Source: Marvinbryantia formatexigens DSM 14469
GTDB taxonomy: Bacteria; Bacillota; Clostridia; Lachnospirales; Lachnospiraceae
Length of the DNA: 64,000 nucleotides
Assembly: GCF_025148285.1 (NCBI RefSeq)
Contig: NZ_CP102268.1
Coordinates: 1,364,001-1,428,000 of the forward strand
Reading direction: 5' to 3'
The stretch's first letter is position 1. Each line of letters begins with the position of its first letter. Shown here one piece after another: positions 35,212-43,831 of the stretch. The translations under genes and the position numbers were made by a program. The notes under the pieces are model-generated. The model worked only from the letters and a program-made list of their open reading frames with translations. It had not been told where the DNA came from and searched no databases.

Positions 35212-36582
35212 ATGCCACAAACACAGGTAACAGAAAACAAAATGGGCATCATGCCCATTCCGAAGCTGCTGATTTCCATGTCGGTGCCGATTATGCTTTC
35301 CATGCTGGTGCAGGCGCTCTATAACATCGTAGACAGTATTTTTGTATCCAGAATCGATGAACACGCGCTGACCGCCGTCTCACTGGCATTTCCGATACAG
35401 AATCTGATGATTGCGGTCGCCTCCGGCACCTGCGTCGGCATCAACGCCCTGCTGTCGCGCAGCCTGGGCGCCAAAAACCAGCGCGACGCCAGTCTTGCCG
35501 CCAACAACGGTATTTTTTTGTCCATCCTCAGCTACATCGTGTTTGCGCTGATAGGAATTTTCGGCTCCCGGTTCTTTTTCTCTGTCCAGATTACAAAAGC
35601 TTCCGAAGCCCCCATCATCGAATACGGCACACAGTATCTGTCGATTATTCTCATCTGCTCGTTCGGCGTCTTTATGCAGTTTACCTTTGAGCGTCTCCTG
35701 CAGGCGACGGGAAAGACCTTTTACACCATGATTACGCAGGGGCTCGGTGCGATTATCAATATCATTCTCGATCCCATCCTAATTTTCGGTCTTTGCGGAA
35801 TGCCGAAAATGGGCGTTGCCGGAGCGGCGGCGGCTACCGTCATCGGACAGATCGTCGCCATGCTGCTCGCGCTGTACTTCAACCTGACAAAGAACCCGGA
35901 AATCCAGATAAATCTGAAGGGCTTCCGTCCAAACGGGCGCATTATCCGCACGATTTACGCGGTCGGCGTTCCGTCCATTATCATGATGGCAATCGGTTCC
36001 GTCATGAATTTCTGCTTCAACAAGATTCTGCTGATGTTCACCTCCACGGCGACTGCGGTGTTCGGCGTCTACTTCAAGCTGAACAGCTTCGCGTTTATGC
36101 CGGTATTCGGTCTGAACAACGGTATGATTCCGATTATCGCATACAACTACGGTGCCAGAAATAAAAAGCGCATCACGGAGACGGTGAAGCTGAGCGTCTT
36201 TATTGCTGTTGGCATTATGCTGATTGGCCTGCTGGTGTTCCAGCTCATTCCGGACAGGCTTCTGCTGCTTTTCAACGCATCGGAAAATATGCTGGAGATT
36301 GGCGTGCCGGCGCTGCGCATCATCAGTCTGAGCTTTTTGTTTGCGGGGTACTGCATCGTAATCGGCTCCGTTTTCCAGGCGCTCGGCAACGGCGTTTACA
36401 GTCTGATCGTATCTGTGGCGCGTCAGCTCCTGGTGCTCGTGCCGGCAGCGTATCTGCTCGCGGTTACGCTTGGTCTGGGTGCCGTGTGGTGGAGCTACGA
36501 CATCGCCGAGATCGTGTCCCTGGTTTTAAATACCATTCTTCTTAAAAAAATCTACAAATCGAGTAGGAGGAATTTCTCTTAA
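35212..36582 (+). CDS. MATE-family efflux transporter, 3' end altered by a group II intron
   Basis: 456 residues with twelve membrane segments and MATE features (IPKLLISMSVPIMLSMLVQA, GFRPNGRIIRTIYAVGVPS); exports cationic compounds using a Na+ or H+ gradient. The last residues SSRRNFS come from the antisense intron that begins at 36558. Joining 36557 to 38405 restores the frame: after residue 448 it would read [12 protein letters not shown] and stop at 38439-38441, just in the terminator hairpin. ATG follows GGAAG. Upstream, TAGACA-17-TATAGT is a plausible promoter (about 35112-35140). Confidence 0.9.
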   Translation: MPQTQVTENKMGIMPIPKLLISMSVPIMLSMLVQALYNIVDSIFVSRIDEHALTAVSLAFPIQNLMIAVASGTCVGINALLSRSLGAKNQRDASLAANNGIFLSILSYIVFALIGIFGSRFFFSVQITKASEAPIIEYGTQYLSIILICSFGVFMQFTFERLLQATGKTFYTMITQGLGAIINIILDPILIFGLCGMPKMGVAGAAAATVIGQIVAMLLALYFNLTKNPEIQINLKGFRPNGRIIRTIYAVGVPSIIMMAIGSVMNFCFNKILLMFTSTATAVFGVYFKLNSFAFMPVFGLNNGMIPIIAYNYGARNKKRITETVKLSVFIAVGIMLIGLLVFQLIPDRLLLLFNASENMLEIGVPALRIISLSFLFAGYCIVIGSVFQALGNGVYSLIVSVARQLLVLVPAAYLLAVTLGLGAVWWSYDIAEIVSLVLNTILLKKIYKSSRRNFS

Positions 36583-38404
36583 ATGAGAAATTCCGACCTC
36601 TCACACCACCGTGCGTACCGTTCGGTACACGGCGGTTCAATCAACTTAACAAGTGACACACCTCTCGGTGTAGTAATCCAGCATTGAGACTAATCCAAAT
36701 GAGGTTAGTCTCTTTGTACTTATAGCTTTCTGTATCCAGCCATTGTGTGCGAGACGAGCGTATTTATCGCCACAATAAGCGATATTGTATGCCGCCCATC
36801 TTGGTACATCAAGTTTCATCAGATTCTTTGCTCTGTTCTGGGGAGTTTTCCAGTGTTTCCATATACACATGCGCAATCTATATCTGATGTTTCCGTCCAG
36901 TTCTCTACAGAGCGTTTTCATGCTTCCTATCCTGAAGTAGTTTATCCATCCTCTGATGAGTTGGTTGAGTTTCTCCACCTTATAGCTGTTGCTAACGCCC
37001 CAGCTACGGCAGGTGAGTTCTTTCATCTTCTTCTTAAATTTCTCAGCTGATTTTGCATGTGGTTTAGCCTTGTATTGGTGTGCCATTGGGTCATAGTAGA
37101 ATCCGAATCCAAGGTATTTTAACCCTTGTGGTCTGTCTGCTTTGCTCTTGGTCATGTTGACCTTGAGTCCCAGTTTCTCTTCGATGAAACGTGATATATT
37201 TCTCATCACCCGCTTTGCAGACATTTCGCTTCCTACCATGATAATGCAGTCATCCGCATATCTTACAAAGTTCAACCCTCGCTTTTCCATTTCCTTATCG
37301 AGTTCATTGAGCATGATGTTTGCTAACAGCGGAGAAAGATTTCCTCCTTGTGGTGTTCCCACAACTGATTCCCTGTACTCATCATCTATCATGATTCCGC
37401 TTACAAGATATTTCCTTACAATAGAGATAACATCTCCATCTTTGATTGTTCTGCCAATTAAAGTCATTAACTTGTCATGGTTTACTGTGTCAAAGAACTT
37501 TTCCAGGTCAATATCTACAATCCAGTCATTTCCGTCATTCATCATGTCGAGTGCCGCAAGGATTGCCTGCTGTGCACATCTGTTTGGTCTAAATCCATAA
37601 CTGTGGTCATGAAACTGTTCTTCATAGATTGGTGTTAACACTTGTGCTATGGCTTGTTGTACAAATCTGTCTGTTACTGTTGGTACTCCCAGATTTCTGA
37701 CACCGCCATCCGTCTTTGGTATCTCCACTCTTCGTACTGGCTGAGGCTTATATTTCCTTGTCCTCAGCTGTTCCTTGATGATTTCGCCGTTCTTTGCAAG
37801 GTGCTCCTTAAGTTCCGTGTACTTCATTCCGTCCACTCCCTCTGCACCTTTGTTTCGTACGACTTGCAGGTACGCTCTGTTGAGATTATCTCTGGATAAT
37901 ATCTGCTCCATTAGACTACTTGTGTCCATGCGTTCTTTCCTTTCCGTCTCGCTTGATTTGACCATCTTTTCCCCGATTGGTTACGGCGGATGTCTGTCTC
38001 TTCTGCAACACGAGACCTACTCAAACTGATTGATTGTTCGCCCCTTCGCTCCATCTCCATTACTGAGACTTCCTCACTACTATGGACTCTGCTGACTTCT
38101 CACAGTTCGTTGTTACTAGGCTGATGGAACCTCTGTGAGACCTCCACGCTTAAGGTGCACGCTCTTTCTCTCCATATATCCGCCGCATTTACTCTGCTAC
38201 TACTAACGTGATAGTTATTAGACTTCGTTGCTTTCTGCCAGCTTATCTCTCGTAGCCTAGCCTTATATGCGATTTCTGTCCGTCGGACCAGAGATTTGCC
38301 TACAGCTTCCTTCAGATTCCACCTCACGATGGACACCCTTGCTGTTCAGCTATACATTTTCCACTATCCGGGCATGTTCGGGACTTGCACCCGTTAGAGC
38401 GCGC
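36558..38404 (-). mobile_element. Group II intron (about 1.85 kb) with reverse transcriptase
   Basis: On the minus strand the 3' end has a domain V hairpin (about 36592-36632, CCGTG-TACC-GAAC-GGTAC-GCACGG), GGTGTGAGAGG, a domain VI hairpin GGAATTTCTC/GAGAAATTCC and the terminus CCTACTCGAT. The 5' end is placed at 38404 (GCGCGCTCTAAC, close to the usual GTGYG). It lies antisense to the MATE gene, so it cannot splice out of that mRNA. Its base composition is more AT-rich than its surroundings. Confidence 0.85.
36646..37929 (-). CDS. Group II intron reverse transcriptase/maturase
   Basis: 427 residues: RT domain with NGEIIKEQLRTRKYKPQPVR, GFRPNRCAQQAILAAL, DLEKFFDTVNHDKLM, GTPQGGNLSPLLANIML and the catalytic YADD, followed by the maturase X domain (GWINYFRIGSM). 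It ends soon after, with no HNH endonuclease. The frame is intact. The ATG at 37929 follows GGAAAG; an ATG 36 bases upstream is possible. Confidence 0.95.
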   Translation of the reverse strand: MDTSSLMEQILSRDNLNRAYLQVVRNKGAEGVDGMKYTELKEHLAKNGEIIKEQLRTRKYKPQPVRRVEIPKTDGGVRNLGVPTVTDRFVQQAIAQVLTPIYEEQFHDHSYGFRPNRCAQQAILAALDMMNDGNDWIVDIDLEKFFDTVNHDKLMTLIGRTIKDGDVISIVRKYLVSGIMIDDEYRESVVGTPQGGNLSPLLANIMLNELDKEMEKRGLNFVRYADDCIIMVGSEMSAKRVMRNISRFIEEKLGLKVNMTKSKADRPQGLKYLGFGFYYDPMAHQYKAKPHAKSAEKFKKKMKELTCRSWGVSNSYKVEKLNQLIRGWINYFRIGSMKTLCRELDGNIRYRLRMCIWKHWKTPQNRAKNLMKLDVPRWAAYNIAYCGDKYARLAHNGWIQKAISTKRLTSFGLVSMLDYYTERCVTC

Positions 38405-38425
38405 CCATGACGCGCAAACAGAAAA

Positions 38426-38456
38426 GGTGCAGGTTTTATAAGCCTGCACCCTTTTT
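38426..38456. terminator. Terminator after the MATE locus (bidirectional)
   Basis: GGTGCAGG (38426-38433) pairs with CCTGCACC (38443-38450), followed by CTTTTT; the other strand has TTTT. It would also end the clpB-DUF4250 transcript. The restored MATE stop falls in its loop. Confidence 0.85.
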
Positions 38457-38473
38457 CTGCCGCTTCCGGCGGA

Positions 38474-38647
38474 CTACACAAATCTATTCAGCTCCGCATC
38501 GTATTCATAATCGATGGCGCGCAGCTTTTCCGTCAGCTCATCTTTGTCCAGCTCCAGTCCTTCCGCAAGTGCGTCCAGACTGGGGTAGAAATCGCGAAGC
38601 TGTGTGTTGATGTAGCTTAACAGCATCATCGGGTCCTTTGGTATCAT
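38474..38647 (-). CDS. DUF4250 domain protein
   Basis: 57 residues starting [20 protein letters not shown] and ending ELNRFV, matching the small conserved Clostridia family DUF4250. Its ATG overlaps the clpB stop (ATGA), so it is translated with clpB. The function is unknown. The coupling to clpB suggests co-expression under stress. Confidence 0.85.
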   Translation of the reverse strand: MIPKDPMMLLSYINTQLRDFYPSLDALAEGLELDKDELTEKLRAIDYEYDAELNRFV

Positions 38648-41229
38648 GCCCGCACCTCCGCCGTCAGTTTTCCATCCTTTTCATCGATGGTGATAACATC
38701 GCCGCCGCGCACCTCGCCGGAGAGAATCTCCCTCGCCGCCAGCGTCTCCACGTTTTTCTGCAGGAACCGCTTCAGCGGTCTCGCGCCGTACATCGGCTCG
38801 TAGCCGCCGTCAATCACGAACGCTTTCGCCGCGTCCGTAAGCTGCAGCGAAATATCCTGCGAAGCCAGCCGCCTGTTCAGATCCGCCATCATCAGATCGA
38901 TGATGTGACCGATATTCTCCCTGGTGAGCGGCTTAAACATGATAATCTCATCCAGACGGTTCAGAAACTCCGGACGGAAATGCGCCCGCAGATCGTTCAT
39001 TACCAGCTCTTCGCACTCCGGCTTAATCGTTCCGTCATCCTCAATGCCCTCCAGCAGATAGGTGGAACCGATGTTGGATGTCATAATCAGAATGGTATTC
39101 TTAAAGTCAACCGTTCTGCCCTGGGAATCCGTGATACGTCCGTCGTCCAGCACCTGCAGAAGCACGTTGAATACATCCGGGTGCGCTTTTTCAATCTCGT
39201 CGAACAATACAACGGAGTACGGCTTTCTGCGCACTGCCTCCGTGAGCTGTCCGCCTTCCTCGTAGCCTACATATCCGGGAGGCGCTCCAATCAGCCTGGA
39301 CACGGAGTATTTCTCCATGTACTCACTCATGTCGATACGCACCATATTCTGCTCATCGTCAAACAGGCTCTGCGCCAGCGCCTTCGCCAGCTCCGTTTTG
39401 CCGACACCGGTCGGTCCCATAAACAGGAAGGAACCGATGGGCTTGGTCGGGTCTTTGATGCCCGCCTTGGAACGGATAATGGCATCCGTCACCTTCTGCA
39501 CGCCGTCGTCCTGTCCGATTACGCGCTTATGCAGCTCGCCGCTCAGGTTTAAGATCTTGCTGCGCTCGCTCTCCGTCAGCTTCGCCACCGGGATACCCGT
39601 CCAGCGGGAGATAATACGGCTGATTTCCTCCTCCGTAACGCTCTCGTGCACCAAGGAAAGGTCTTTGTTTTTCACCTTTTCTTCCTCGATAGCAAGCTGC
39701 TGCTGCAGCTTCGGCAGCTCGCCGTACTGGAGCTGCGCCGCGCGGTTCAGATCGTATTCCCGCTGCGCCTTCTCGATTTCCTTATTCATTGCCTCTATCT
39801 GCTCACGCAGCTTTGAGAGGTTTTCCACAGCGCTCTTCTCGTTATCCCACTGCGCTTTCATATTGGCAAATTCATCCTTCAGCTCCGCCAGCTCCTTCTG
39901 CAGATTTGCCAGACGGTCCTGACTGAGCTTATCGGTCTCCTTCTTCAGCGCCGCTTCCTCGATTTCCATCTGCATGACGCGGCGTCGCAGCTCGTCGAGC
40001 TCTGTCGGCATGGAATCCATTTCCGTCTTGATCAGCGCGCACGCTTCATCTACAAGGTCGATTGCCTTATCCGGCAGGAAACGGTCGGAAATATAGCGGT
40101 CAGACAGCGTTGCCGCCGCCACCAGCGCGCCGTCGGTAATCTTTACCCCGTGGTAAACCTCATAACGGTCCTTCAGACCACGCAGGATGGAAATAGTATC
40201 CTCCACGGTCGGCTCGTCCACCATGACCGGCTGGAAACGACGCTCCAGCGCCGCATCCTTTTCGATGTACTGACGGTATTCATCCAGCGTGGTGGCGCCG
40301 ATACAGTGCAGCTCGCCGCGCGCCAGCATCGGCTTTAACATATTTCCGGCATCCATCGCGCCGTCCGTCTTGCCCGCGCCAACAATCAGATGCAGCTCAT
40401 CGATAAACAGGATGATTTCGCCATCGCTCTTGCGCACGTCCTCCAGCACCGCTTTCAGACGCTCCTCAAACTCGCCGCGGTACTTGGCGCCAGCCACCAG
40501 CGCCCCCATATCCAGCGAGAAAATCTTTTTATTTTTCAGTCCCTCCGGAACGTCGCCGCGCACAATACGCTGCGCCAGTCCTTCCACGACCGCCGTCTTG
40601 CCGACGCCCGGCTCTCCGATGAGCACCGGATTGTTTTTCGTCTTTCGGGACAGGATACGGATGACGTTGCGGATTTCCGTATCACGCCCGATGACCGGGT
40701 CCAGCTTCTGCTGGCGTGCCTTTTCCACCAGCTCCTGCCCGTACTTTTTCAAGGTATCGTAGGTAGCCTCCGGATTGTCCGAGGTGACGCGCTGATTGCC
40801 GCGCACAGTGGACAATGCCTGCAGAAAACGCTCCCGCGTAATACCAAACTCCCTGAAAATCTCCTTTACCGCTTTGTTTGGGTGACGGATCAGCGCCAAA
40901 AACAGATGCTCGACGGAAACGTACTCATCGCCCATCGCCTTTGCCTCATCCTCGGCGGATACCAGCACCTGGTTCAAATCGTTTCCGATATAGGGCTGCC
41001 CGCCCGATACCTTTGTCCGCTTTTCCAGAGCCGAGATAACAGCGTTGGCAAAATACTGCGGCTGGATTTCCATTTTTTCTATCAGCTTTTTAATCAGGCT
41101 GTCTTCCTGATTCATAAGCGCATACAAAAGATGCTCTTCTTCAATTTCCTGGTTCCCGTATTCATAGGCGACTTTCTCCAGGTCGTTGATCGCCTGCAGG
41201 GATTTTTGCGTAAATTTATTGATATTCAT
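38644..41229 (-). CDS. clpB: ATP-dependent disaggregase ClpB
   Basis: Hexameric AAA+ chaperone that pulls proteins out of aggregates with DnaK. The 861 residues show the N domain (1-145), first ATPase ([30 protein letters not shown]), the long coiled middle domain (about 400-530) that marks ClpB, the second ATPase ([15 protein letters not shown]) and the C-terminal D2 part. ATG at 41229 follows GAGGAGGGG. No CIRCE or CtsR-type site is visible; an inverted repeat sits just after the predicted transcription start. Confidence 0.97.
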   Translation of the reverse strand: MNINKFTQKSLQAINDLEKVAYEYGNQEIEEEHLLYALMNQEDSLIKKLIEKMEIQPQYFANAVISALEKRTKVSGGQPYIGNDLNQVLVSAEDEAKAMGDEYVSVEHLFLALIRHPNKAVKEIFREFGITRERFLQALSTVRGNQRVTSDNPEATYDTLKKYGQELVEKARQQKLDPVIGRDTEIRNVIRILSRKTKNNPVLIGEPGVGKTAVVEGLAQRIVRGDVPEGLKNKKIFSLDMGALVAGAKYRGEFEERLKAVLEDVRKSDGEIILFIDELHLIVGAGKTDGAMDAGNMLKPMLARGELHCIGATTLDEYRQYIEKDAALERRFQPVMVDEPTVEDTISILRGLKDRYEVYHGVKITDGALVAAATLSDRYISDRFLPDKAIDLVDEACALIKTEMDSMPTELDELRRRVMQMEIEEAALKKETDKLSQDRLANLQKELAELKDEFANMKAQWDNEKSAVENLSKLREQIEAMNKEIEKAQREYDLNRAAQLQYGELPKLQQQLAIEEEKVKNKDLSLVHESVTEEEISRIISRWTGIPVAKLTESERSKILNLSGELHKRVIGQDDGVQKVTDAIIRSKAGIKDPTKPIGSFLFMGPTGVGKTELAKALAQSLFDDEQNMVRIDMSEYMEKYSVSRLIGAPPGYVGYEEGGQLTEAVRRKPYSVVLFDEIEKAHPDVFNVLLQVLDDGRITDSQGRTVDFKNTILIMTSNIGSTYLLEGIEDDGTIKPECEELVMNDLRAHFRPEFLNRLDEIIMFKPLTRENIGHIIDLMMADLNRRLASQDISLQLTDAAKAFVIDGGYEPMYGARPLKRFLQKNVETLAAREILSGEVRGGDVITIDEKDGKLTAEVRA

Positions 41230-41262
41230 AACATTCCCCTCCTCTTCACAGAGAATTTCCAG

Positions 41263-41287
41263 ACAAATGAAGCATCGTTTCATTTGT
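41263..41287. promoter_or_regulatory. Inverted repeat in the clpB 5' leader
   Basis: ACAAATGAA-N7-TTCATTTGT, a perfect 9-bp inverted repeat starting about three bases after the expected transcription start. It could be an operator or a 5' mRNA hairpin. Confidence 0.55.
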
Positions 41288-41296
41288 TCTATAACT

Positions 41297-41324
41297 ACTA
41301 TAACACAAGTTTTCGAAAATGCAA
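41297..41324 (-). promoter_or_regulatory. Promoter of clpB
   Basis: Minus strand TTGCAT (41324-41319), 16-base spacer, TATAGT (41302-41297). Confidence 0.65.
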
Positions 41325-41497
41325 GCACTTTTTTTCAAAACATGTAAATATTTTTGAAATATTTACGTGAACAGACCGCTTCTCTTTGCGCCGGAACTGT
41401 GATAGAATTAGATATCCTGCGCCATCTGTCTGTTTTGTCCATCCGGGCAGAACCGGCAATATTGCGCTGTTTTAGATTCGAAGAAAGGATGGATTTT

Positions 41498-42838
41498 ATG
41501 GATTCTGTGAAGAGTATGACCTCCGGCAGTCCGGGCAGACTGATTTTTTCTTTTGCGCTTCCGCTGATGGTCGGCAATCTGTTCCAGCAGCTCTATACGG
41601 TTGCCGATGCCATGATTGTCGGACAGGTGCTCGGTGTCGGAGCAATCGCCGCCGTCGGGGCGGCCGAGTGGATGATATGGCTGATGCAGGGAATGATTCA
41701 GGGCTTTACCCAGGGCTTTTCCATCTGGATGGCGCAGGCGTTCGGCGCCGGAAAGACAGACGAGCTTCGCCGTGTCGTTGCAAACTCGGCGGTTCTGTCT
41801 GCCGCCATCGCCGTGCTGATGCTTCTCTGCGGACAGCTTGTCGCCGCGCCTATCCTTCATATTTTAAATACTCCCGCCACAGTATTCCCGGAGGCGGAGA
41901 TTTATATGCGCACAATGTTTGCCGGTATCCCGGTTGTGATGGTTTACAACCTGCTTGCCGCCATCCTGCGCTCTCTTGGCGACGGAAAAACGCCGCTGTA
42001 CGCAATGATTTTTGCCTCCGTACTGAATATCGCGCTGGATTTACTGTTTGTAATCGTCTTTCACTGGGGCGTGGCAGGCGCTGCCGCCGCCACCGTCACG
42101 GCACAGCTCGCCTCCGCTATTTTCTGCCTGGCGCGTCTCCGCTCCATCGAAATGCTGAGGCTTGCAAAGACAGATTTTGTTCTGACGCCCGCTACACATG
42201 GCAAGCTTCTGCAGCTTGGCTTTCCGATGGCGTTCCAGAATGCTGTTATCTCTGTGGGCGGCATGATTGTCCAGTCTGTTGTAAACAGCTTCGGCGTGCA
42301 TTTCATTGCCGGTTTCACCGCGACAAACAAGCTGTACGGTATGCTTGAGGTGGCTGCCACCTCCTACGGCTTTGCCATGACCACCTACACCGGTCAGAAT
42401 ATCGGCGCTGGAAAGCAGGAGCGCGTCCGCAGCGGCTACCGCGCCGCTATGGGAATCGCTATGCTTACCTCGCTTGTCATTATGGTGGCAATGATTCTCG
42501 GCGGCAGGGCAATCCTCCGGTGCTTTATTTCCGGCGACGCGCAGACGGTGGAGGATACGCTGGCAATCGCTTATCATTATCTGTTTATCATGAGCGTGTG
42601 TCTGCCCATTTTGTACTATCTGCATGTCACCCGCTCCTGCATCCAGGGTATGGGCAACACCGTGCTGCCGATGGTCTCCGGCATTGCAGAATTTCTGATG
42701 CGGACTGGTGCCGCTCTCCTGCTTCCACTTCTTATGGGACAGGAAGGCATCTTCTATGCGGAAATCTCCGCCTGGGCAGGTGCGGACGTGGTGCTGTTTT
42801 TCAGCTACCGGTATTGTATGAAAAAACAAAAAGGATAG
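41498..42838 (+). CDS. MATE-family efflux transporter (second)
   Basis: 446 residues with twelve membrane helices; MTSGSPGRLIFSFALPLMVG, FSIWMAQAFGAGK and the second-half motif FAMTTYTGQNIGAGK are typical of the clostridial MATE group. The ATG at 41498 lies nine bases after AAAGG; longer frames upstream have no hydrophobic sequence. It is not a close copy of the MATE protein at 35212. Confidence 0.92.
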   Translation: MDSVKSMTSGSPGRLIFSFALPLMVGNLFQQLYTVADAMIVGQVLGVGAIAAVGAAEWMIWLMQGMIQGFTQGFSIWMAQAFGAGKTDELRRVVANSAVLSAAIAVLMLLCGQLVAAPILHILNTPATVFPEAEIYMRTMFAGIPVVMVYNLLAAILRSLGDGKTPLYAMIFASVLNIALDLLFVIVFHWGVAGAAAATVTAQLASAIFCLARLRSIEMLRLAKTDFVLTPATHGKLLQLGFPMAFQNAVISVGGMIVQSVVNSFGVHFIAGFTATNKLYGMLEVAATSYGFAMTTYTGQNIGAGKQERVRSGYRAAMGIAMLTSLVIMVAMILGGRAILRCFISGDAQTVEDTLAIAYHYLFIMSVCLPILYYLHVTRSCIQGMGNTVLPMVSGIAEFLMRTGAALLLPLLMGQEGIFYAEISAWAGADVVLFFSYRYCMKKQKG

Positions 42839-42865
42839 ACACCACAGAAGTGCTTGCAAAAAGGC

Positions 42866-42894
42866 TTGAATGTAATGACAAACTATGCTATAGT
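42866..42894 (+). promoter_or_regulatory. Promoter of the putative antitoxin RNA
   Basis: TTGAAT (42866-42871), 17-base spacer, TATAGT (42889-42894), pointing to the short transcript that overlaps the toxin gene's 3' end. Confidence 0.65.
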
Positions 42895-42900
42895 AAACAT

Positions 42901-42990
42901 AAGGAAGAACAACCGCCCACAAAGTGGTTAACCTCCCGTTTTGGCTATAAGCCTACCCAGACCGGTCAAGTACAAGGTAGGCTTATTTTT
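42901..42990 (+). ncRNA. Putative antisense antitoxin RNA
   Basis: A roughly 90-base RNA is predicted between the promoter above and a terminator stem TAAGCCTACC (42948-42957) with GGTAGGCTTA (42976-42985) followed by TTTTT. It is convergent with the toxin gene and reaches its stop codon. It also contains ACCTCCCGTTTT (42931-42942), which can pair with GGGAGGT of the toxin ribosome site because the DNA carries a direct repeat of that segment at 43093. Confidence 0.6.
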
Positions 42991-43084
42991 ATTTTCGCTT
43001 GTTTTTCCTATCTATGTAGGCAAGCAGTGTTACTACGAATATACCGAATGAAATCATTAGGGAAATCGCTTCGAATACAGACAT
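42989..43084 (-). CDS. Holin-like small toxin (Hol-Tox type), type I system
   Basis: 31 residues: SVFEAISLMISFGIFVVTLL is a membrane helix, followed by AYIDRKNKRK. This matches the putative holin-like toxin group of Firmicutes type I toxins, which insert into the inner membrane. The ribosome site GGGAGGTGG is excellent, and an upstream CCTCCC (mRNA sense, 43120-43115) can pair with it, a typical translation lock. Toxicity is inferred from family and layout. Confidence 0.78.
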   Translation of the reverse strand: MSVFEAISLMISFGIFVVTLLAYIDRKNKRK

Positions 43085-43153
43085 TTCACACCACCTCCCT
43101 TCTTTTTCAAGTACGGGAGGCTCCCCACCCTGTTACACGGTTGTCTGCATCAT

Positions 43154-43182
43154 ATATTATCACATATTTATATTTTGTGCAA
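43154..43182 (-). promoter_or_regulatory. Promoter of the toxin mRNA
   Basis: Minus strand TTGCAC (43182-43177), 17-base spacer, TAATAT (43159-43154). It gives a 5' leader of about 60 bases that contains the self-pairing ribosome site. Confidence 0.65.
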
Positions 43183-43282
43183 CTTAATTCGCAAAATTAT
43201 CATATAAAATATATGTTCCTCTTAAGCCAAACTTCCAACTGATTCGCGAATACCGTTATACTCTAAGGCGATTAGCAGATTT

Positions 43283-43318
43283 CTCCTATCCGCATATGAT
43301 AATAAAAAAGGATAGGAG
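43283..43318 (+). promoter_or_regulatory. Hairpin covering the ymaF ribosome site
   Basis: CTCCTATCC (43283-43291) pairs perfectly with GGATAGGAG (43310-43318), which contains most of the AGGAGG site. In the folded mRNA ymaF translation would be blocked. Confidence 0.6.
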
Positions 43319-43325
43319 GAATATG

Positions 43326-43676
43326 ATGAGCACTCAGAATGATTGCGAAAGACAGAAGCACGTTCATGAAATTACGGGTATTACCGAGATTTTCAGAGAA
43401 TGTCATGACTGTCATAATCATAGATTGGCTACCGTTTCCGGAGAAGCTATGCCGATTCCGGGTAAACAGGATCACTATCATGAAGTGAAATTCCGCACGG
43501 ATTTCGCCGACGGACACTACCATGAGTTTTGCGGCAAATCTTCCGGTGCTATTGATGTCGGCGGCGGCAAGCATGTGCATTTTGCAAAAGCCTGCACCGA
43601 GGAAACTGACGGACACAGACATGAGTTCCAGGTTGCCTCTTTAATTGATAGCCCGACAGATTTTGTCTGTAAATAA
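43326..43676 (+). CDS. YmaF-family protein
   Basis: 116 residues rich in His and Cys, with repeated H-x-H or H-x3-F elements (HVHEITGITE, CHDCHNHRL, DHYHEVKFRTDFADGHYHEF, KHVHF, DGHRHEF). This pattern defines the small YmaF family of unknown function; metal binding is likely but unproven. Two ATG codons (43323 and 43326) follow AGGAGG; the second has the better spacing. Just downstream lies a probable group II intron 3' end on the other strand. Confidence 0.85.
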   Translation: MSTQNDCERQKHVHEITGITEIFRECHDCHNHRLATVSGEAMPIPGKQDHYHEVKFRTDFADGHYHEFCGKSSGAIDVGGGKHVHFAKACTEETDGHRHEFQVASLIDSPTDFVCK

Positions 43677-43677
43677 A

Positions 43678-43760
43678 ATCGGATAGGGGAGACTGACTCT
43701 CCCCTTCCACACCGCGCAGCGTACCATTCGGTACTGCGCGGTCCAATAGTTTACGCTACG
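43678..43760 (-). mobile_element. Probable group II intron 3' end (domains V-VI) without a protein gene
   Basis: Minus strand: CTATTGGACCGCGCAG then TACC-GAAT-GGTA, CG bulge, CTGCGCGG, GTGTGGAAGG, hairpin GGGGAG/CTCCCC and terminus CTATCCGAT. Order, bulge and ending parallel the full intron's 3' end at 36558. The upstream linker is also similar (TTAAGTTGATTGAACCGC there). No reverse transcriptase follows; only about 70 bases separate it from the next gene. Confidence 0.55.
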
Positions 43761-43831
43761 CATACTTCCCGATAAAAATAATTGACAACCATAGGAAAAG
43801 CGCATATCATAAATTTTTTTTATTTATCATA

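Noticed and set aside
38100-38336. 78-codon minus-strand frame in the intron
   Set aside because: It lies in the structured 5' part (domain I region) of the group II intron and has no protein features.
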